Shown: one piece after another, positions 62,059-64,000 of the stretch
Layout of the letters: each line of letters begins with the position of its first letter
Numbering within the stretch: the first letter of the stretch is position 1
Assembly (NCBI GenBank): GCA_049322515.1
Contig: JBMOQW010000009.1
Coordinates: 1-64,000, forward strand
Source of the DNA: Parasulfuritortus sp049322515
GTDB lineage: Bacteria; Pseudomonadota; Gammaproteobacteria; Burkholderiales; Thiobacillaceae
DNA length: 64,000 nt
Reading direction: 5' to 3'
The notes under the pieces: generated by a model
Databases searched by the model: none
What the model was told of the DNA's origin: nothing
What the model saw: only the letters and a program-made list of their open reading frames with translations
Translations under genes and position numbers: made by a program

Positions 62059-62940
62059 ATGACCGCCGCCCTTTACGAATCCTCGATTAAGTCCCTGCCG
62101 CTGATCCACAAAGGCAAGGTGCGCGACATCTACGCCATCGACGACCAGCGCATGCTGATCGTCACCACCGACCGGATGTCCGCGTTCGACGTGGTGATGC
62201 CGACCCCGATTCCGGGCAAGGGCAAGGTGCTCACTGCCGTGGCCGACTTCTGGTTCAAGAAACTCGCCCATGTGCTGCCCAATCAACTGACCGGCGACGC
62301 CCCGGAATCGGTGGTGGCGCCAGAAGAGCGCGCCCAGGTCGCAGGACGCGCCGTGGTCGTGAAACGGCTCAAGGCGCTGCCGGTCGAGGCCATCGTGCGC
62401 GGCTACCTGGTCGGCTCCGGCTGGGCCGACTACCAGAAAACCGGCGCGGTGTGCGGCATCGCCCTGCCGCCCGGCCTCCGGCAGGCCGACAAGCTGCCCG
62501 AGCCGCTGTTCACCCCGTCGACCAAGGCCGCGGTCGGCGCCCATGACGAGAACATCGATTTCGCCGAATGCCAGACACTGCTCGGGGCCGATCTCGCTGT
62601 CCGGGTGCGCGACGCCGCCATCGCGCTGTACCGCGCGGCGGCCGACTACGCCCTGACCAAGGGCATCATCATCGCCGACACCAAGTTCGAGTTCGGCCTC
62701 GACAGCCACGGCACCCTGACCCTGATCGACGAGGTACTCACCCCCGATTCGTCGCGCTTCTGGCCGGTCGACCAATACCAGGTCGGCCGCAACCCGCCCA
62801 GCTTCGACAAGCAGTACGTGCGCGACTGGCTGTCGGCCTCGGGCTGGAACAAGCAGCCGCCCGGCCCCGAACTGCCGCCCGACGTGGTGGCGAAGACCGC
62901 CGAGAAATATGATGAGGCGCTGCGCCGTTTGCTGCAGTGA
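62059..62940 (+). CDS. purC: SAICAR synthetase (PurC)
   Basis: A 293-residue phosphoribosylaminoimidazole-succinocarboxamide synthase of purine synthesis. KGKVRDIYAIDD binds ATP; VVKRLKALPVEAIVRGYLVGSGW and IIIADTKFEFGLD, LIDEVLTPDSSRFWP are the family signatures. It starts 99 bases after the fba terminator region and is convergent with the rlmL-type gene. The gap holds a GTGAC-unit inverted array. Confidence 0.96.
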   Translation: MTAALYESSIKSLPLIHKGKVRDIYAIDDQRMLIVTTDRMSAFDVVMPTPIPGKGKVLTAVADFWFKKLAHVLPNQLTGDAPESVVAPEERAQVAGRAVVVKRLKALPVEAIVRGYLVGSGWADYQKTGAVCGIALPPGLRQADKLPEPLFTPSTKAAVGAHDENIDFAECQTLLGADLAVRVRDAAIALYRAAADYALTKGIIIADTKFEFGLDSHGTLTLIDEVLTPDSSRFWPVDQYQVGRNPPSFDKQYVRDWLSASGWNKQPPGPELPPDVVAKTAEKYDEALRRLLQ

Positions 62941-62943
62941 TAC

Positions 62944-62977
62944 GAGTGACGCGTGACGGGCCGGTCACTTGGTCACT
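62944..62977. repeat. inverted array of GTGAC units between purC and rlmL
   Basis: GAGTGAC and GCGTGAC (62944-62957) face GGTCACT and TGGTCACT (62963-62977), making a hairpin of repeated units between convergent genes. The right arm includes the rlmL stop codon, so its last residues (VTK) are array-derived. It belongs to the same unit family as 3223-3251 and 60711-60825 and probably acts as a bidirectional terminator. Confidence 0.65.
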
Positions 62978-64000
62978 GGGTTGCGTGTCCCCGCCTTTCT
63001 CATCGTCCCGGCCACCAGCCGGTATTCGTAGAGCCGGCATTCGAGTGGTCCGTTGTAGAGCGGGATGCGCTTGCTCGCGGCGAGGCCCATGTGCTTGGCA
63101 AACTCGGCGTCGCCCGAGATCAGCCAGGCGGTCCAGCCACTGAAGTGGCGCTTGAGCGCGTCTCCAAGTGACTTGTAGAAGGTGGCGTCGGCGTCCAGGC
63201 GCACGCCATAGGGCGGGTTGCTGACGATCAGGCCGTGCTCGGCCGGCGCGGGAATCTCCATCACGTCGCCCTCGCGCAAGGTGACGCAGTCGAGCAGCCC
63301 GGCCGCCTTCAGGTTTAGGCCGGCGGCGCGGATCATGCGCGGATCAATGTCGCAGCCGTAGATGGGCAGCGGGCGCGGTTCCAGGCGCGCCGCCTCGGCG
63401 TCCTTGCGTAGCCGGGTCCAGGCCAGCTTGTCGAAACTGATCAGGTGTTCGAAGGCAAAATGCCGCTTCAGTCCGGGCGCCTGGTTGAACGCGATCATGG
63501 CCGCTTCCAGGAGCAGGGTGCCGCCGCCCATCATCGGGTCGAGCAAGGGGATGTCGGGCGTCCAGCCGGACAACTTGAGCAGGGCGGCCGCGAGGTTCTC
63601 GTTGAGCGGCGCCGGGGCCGGGTCGACCCGGTAGCCGCGCCGGTTGAGCGGTTCGCCGGACAAGTCCAGGTAGAGCGTGAAACGGTCTCGATCCAGGTAG
63701 AGCAGGATCGGCACGTCGGGCGTGCGCGTCTCGACGCTGGGCCGCTCGCCCAGGTCCTGGCGGAAGCGATCGCAGACGCCATCCTTGATGCGCAGGGTGG
63801 CGAAGTTCAGGCTCTTGAGCGGGCTGGCATGAGCCACCGTGCGCACCGCGAGGGTCCGGTCGAGGGCGAACCAGTCCGGCCAGGCCTGCTTGAGGGCGAC
63901 CCGGTAGAGGTCTTCCTCGTCGCGGTAATTGCCCTCGGCGACTTGTTGCAGGACACGGATCGCCAGCCGGCTCCACAGGTTGACCTTCCAGGCCAGGCCG
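62965..64000 (-). CDS. rlmL: 23S rRNA (guanine-N2) methyltransferase RlmL-type, 5' partial
   Basis: The C-terminal ~344 residues of a THUMP-containing rRNA methyltransferase; the gene continues beyond the right edge. The visible N-terminal part (VNLWSRLAIRVLQQV ... WPDWFALDRTLAVRT) is THUMP-like. The Rossmann methyltransferase domain has LLDPMMGGGTLLLEAAM (SAM site) and IVSNPPYGVRL (catalytic NPPY). It ends after that domain, so it is the stand-alone RlmL-like form, not the RlmL-RlmK fusion of E. coli. Target is expected to be G2445 of 23S rRNA. Confidence 0.88.
   Translation of the reverse strand, partial: GLAWKVNLWSRLAIRVLQQVAEGNYRDEEDLYRVALKQAWPDWFALDRTLAVRTVAHASPLKSLNFATLRIKDGVCDRFRQDLGERPSVETRTPDVPILLYLDRDRFTLYLDLSGEPLNRRGYRVDPAPAPLNENLAAALLKLSGWTPDIPLLDPMMGGGTLLLEAAMIAFNQAPGLKRHFAFEHLISFDKLAWTRLRKDAEAARLEPRPLPIYGCDIDPRMIRAAGLNLKAAGLLDCVTLREGDVMEIPAPAEHGLIVSNPPYGVRLDADATFYKSLGDALKRHFSGWTAWLISGDAEFAKHMGLAASKRIPLYNGPLECRLYEYRLVAGTMRKAGTRNPVTK

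Overview
The window is about 67% GC and densely packed with genes. It looks like chromosomal DNA of a betaproteobacterium. The argument rests on gene content and typical family neighbourhoods: a Zn-finger-less DksA, YidD, MinCDE, a Nudix-ThiE fusion, TfpX beside a type IV pilin, RegB/RegA, and tkt-gap-pgk-pyk-fba followed by purC. The Calvin-type cluster, the RegBA-like redox system and a copper chaperone for oxidase assembly would suit a facultative or chemolithoautotrophic member such as the Thiobacillus/Hydrogenophilales group, but no 16S or RuBisCO gene is present, so the genus is not established. No rRNA, tRNA, CRISPR array, insertion sequence or prophage was recognised.

Layout. 1-3228: dksA (cut by the left edge), a small membrane protein, yidD, a STAS protein and hslV, without hslU. 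3276-5630: a RegA/RegB-like redox two-component system divergent from a PCuAC copper chaperone. 5756-13347 (minus strand): phoU, a small membrane-anchored protein, a Nudix-ThiE fusion, a DUF815 ATPase, argJ and a UvrD-family helicase/nuclease. 13348-17194: a sigma54-type promoter, pilA, tfpX, a ygfX-like gene and a PBP4-type carboxypeptidase. 17195-17476: an AT-rich intergenic region with several DnaA boxes, a candidate replication origin. 17477-24503: priA, argS, a SPOR protein, dsbA, a LuxR-type regulator and a pirin. 24528-29823: a DUF3616 protein, minCDE, a Bcr/CflA exporter and hemE. 29944-33067: a GGDEF-EAL protein and an HDOD protein. 33110-40865: two divergent DUF4212 + sodium:solute symporter cassettes with the associated DnaQ-like exonuclease and cNMP/CBS/DUF294 gene. 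40935-47255: a QseB/TctD-type two-component system, a lipoprotein, a YbiT-like ABC-F protein and an LTA-synthase-like sulfatase preceded by a PmrA/QseB-type direct repeat. 47252-53024 (minus): a sensory GGDEF-EAL protein coupled to a PhnD-like binding protein, argA and rsmE. 53091-62940: a redoxin, an inositol-phosphatase-like gene, then tkt-gap-pgk-pyk-fba and purC. The right edge cuts an rlmL-type 23S rRNA methyltransferase.

The most unusual non-coding signals are the DnaA-box/AT-rich region before priA and two families of short-unit arrays between genes (degenerate GTGACG and TTTCCCG units, often in inverted arrangement). Three candidate regulatory sites can be tied to genes: sigma54 before pilA, a RegA-like box between regB and the PCuAC gene, and CTTAAG-N5-CTTAAG before the sulfatase gene. 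Among proteins, a RegB homologue with the quinone motif but without the redox cysteine, and EF-hand-like loops inside both symporters, deserve a second look.
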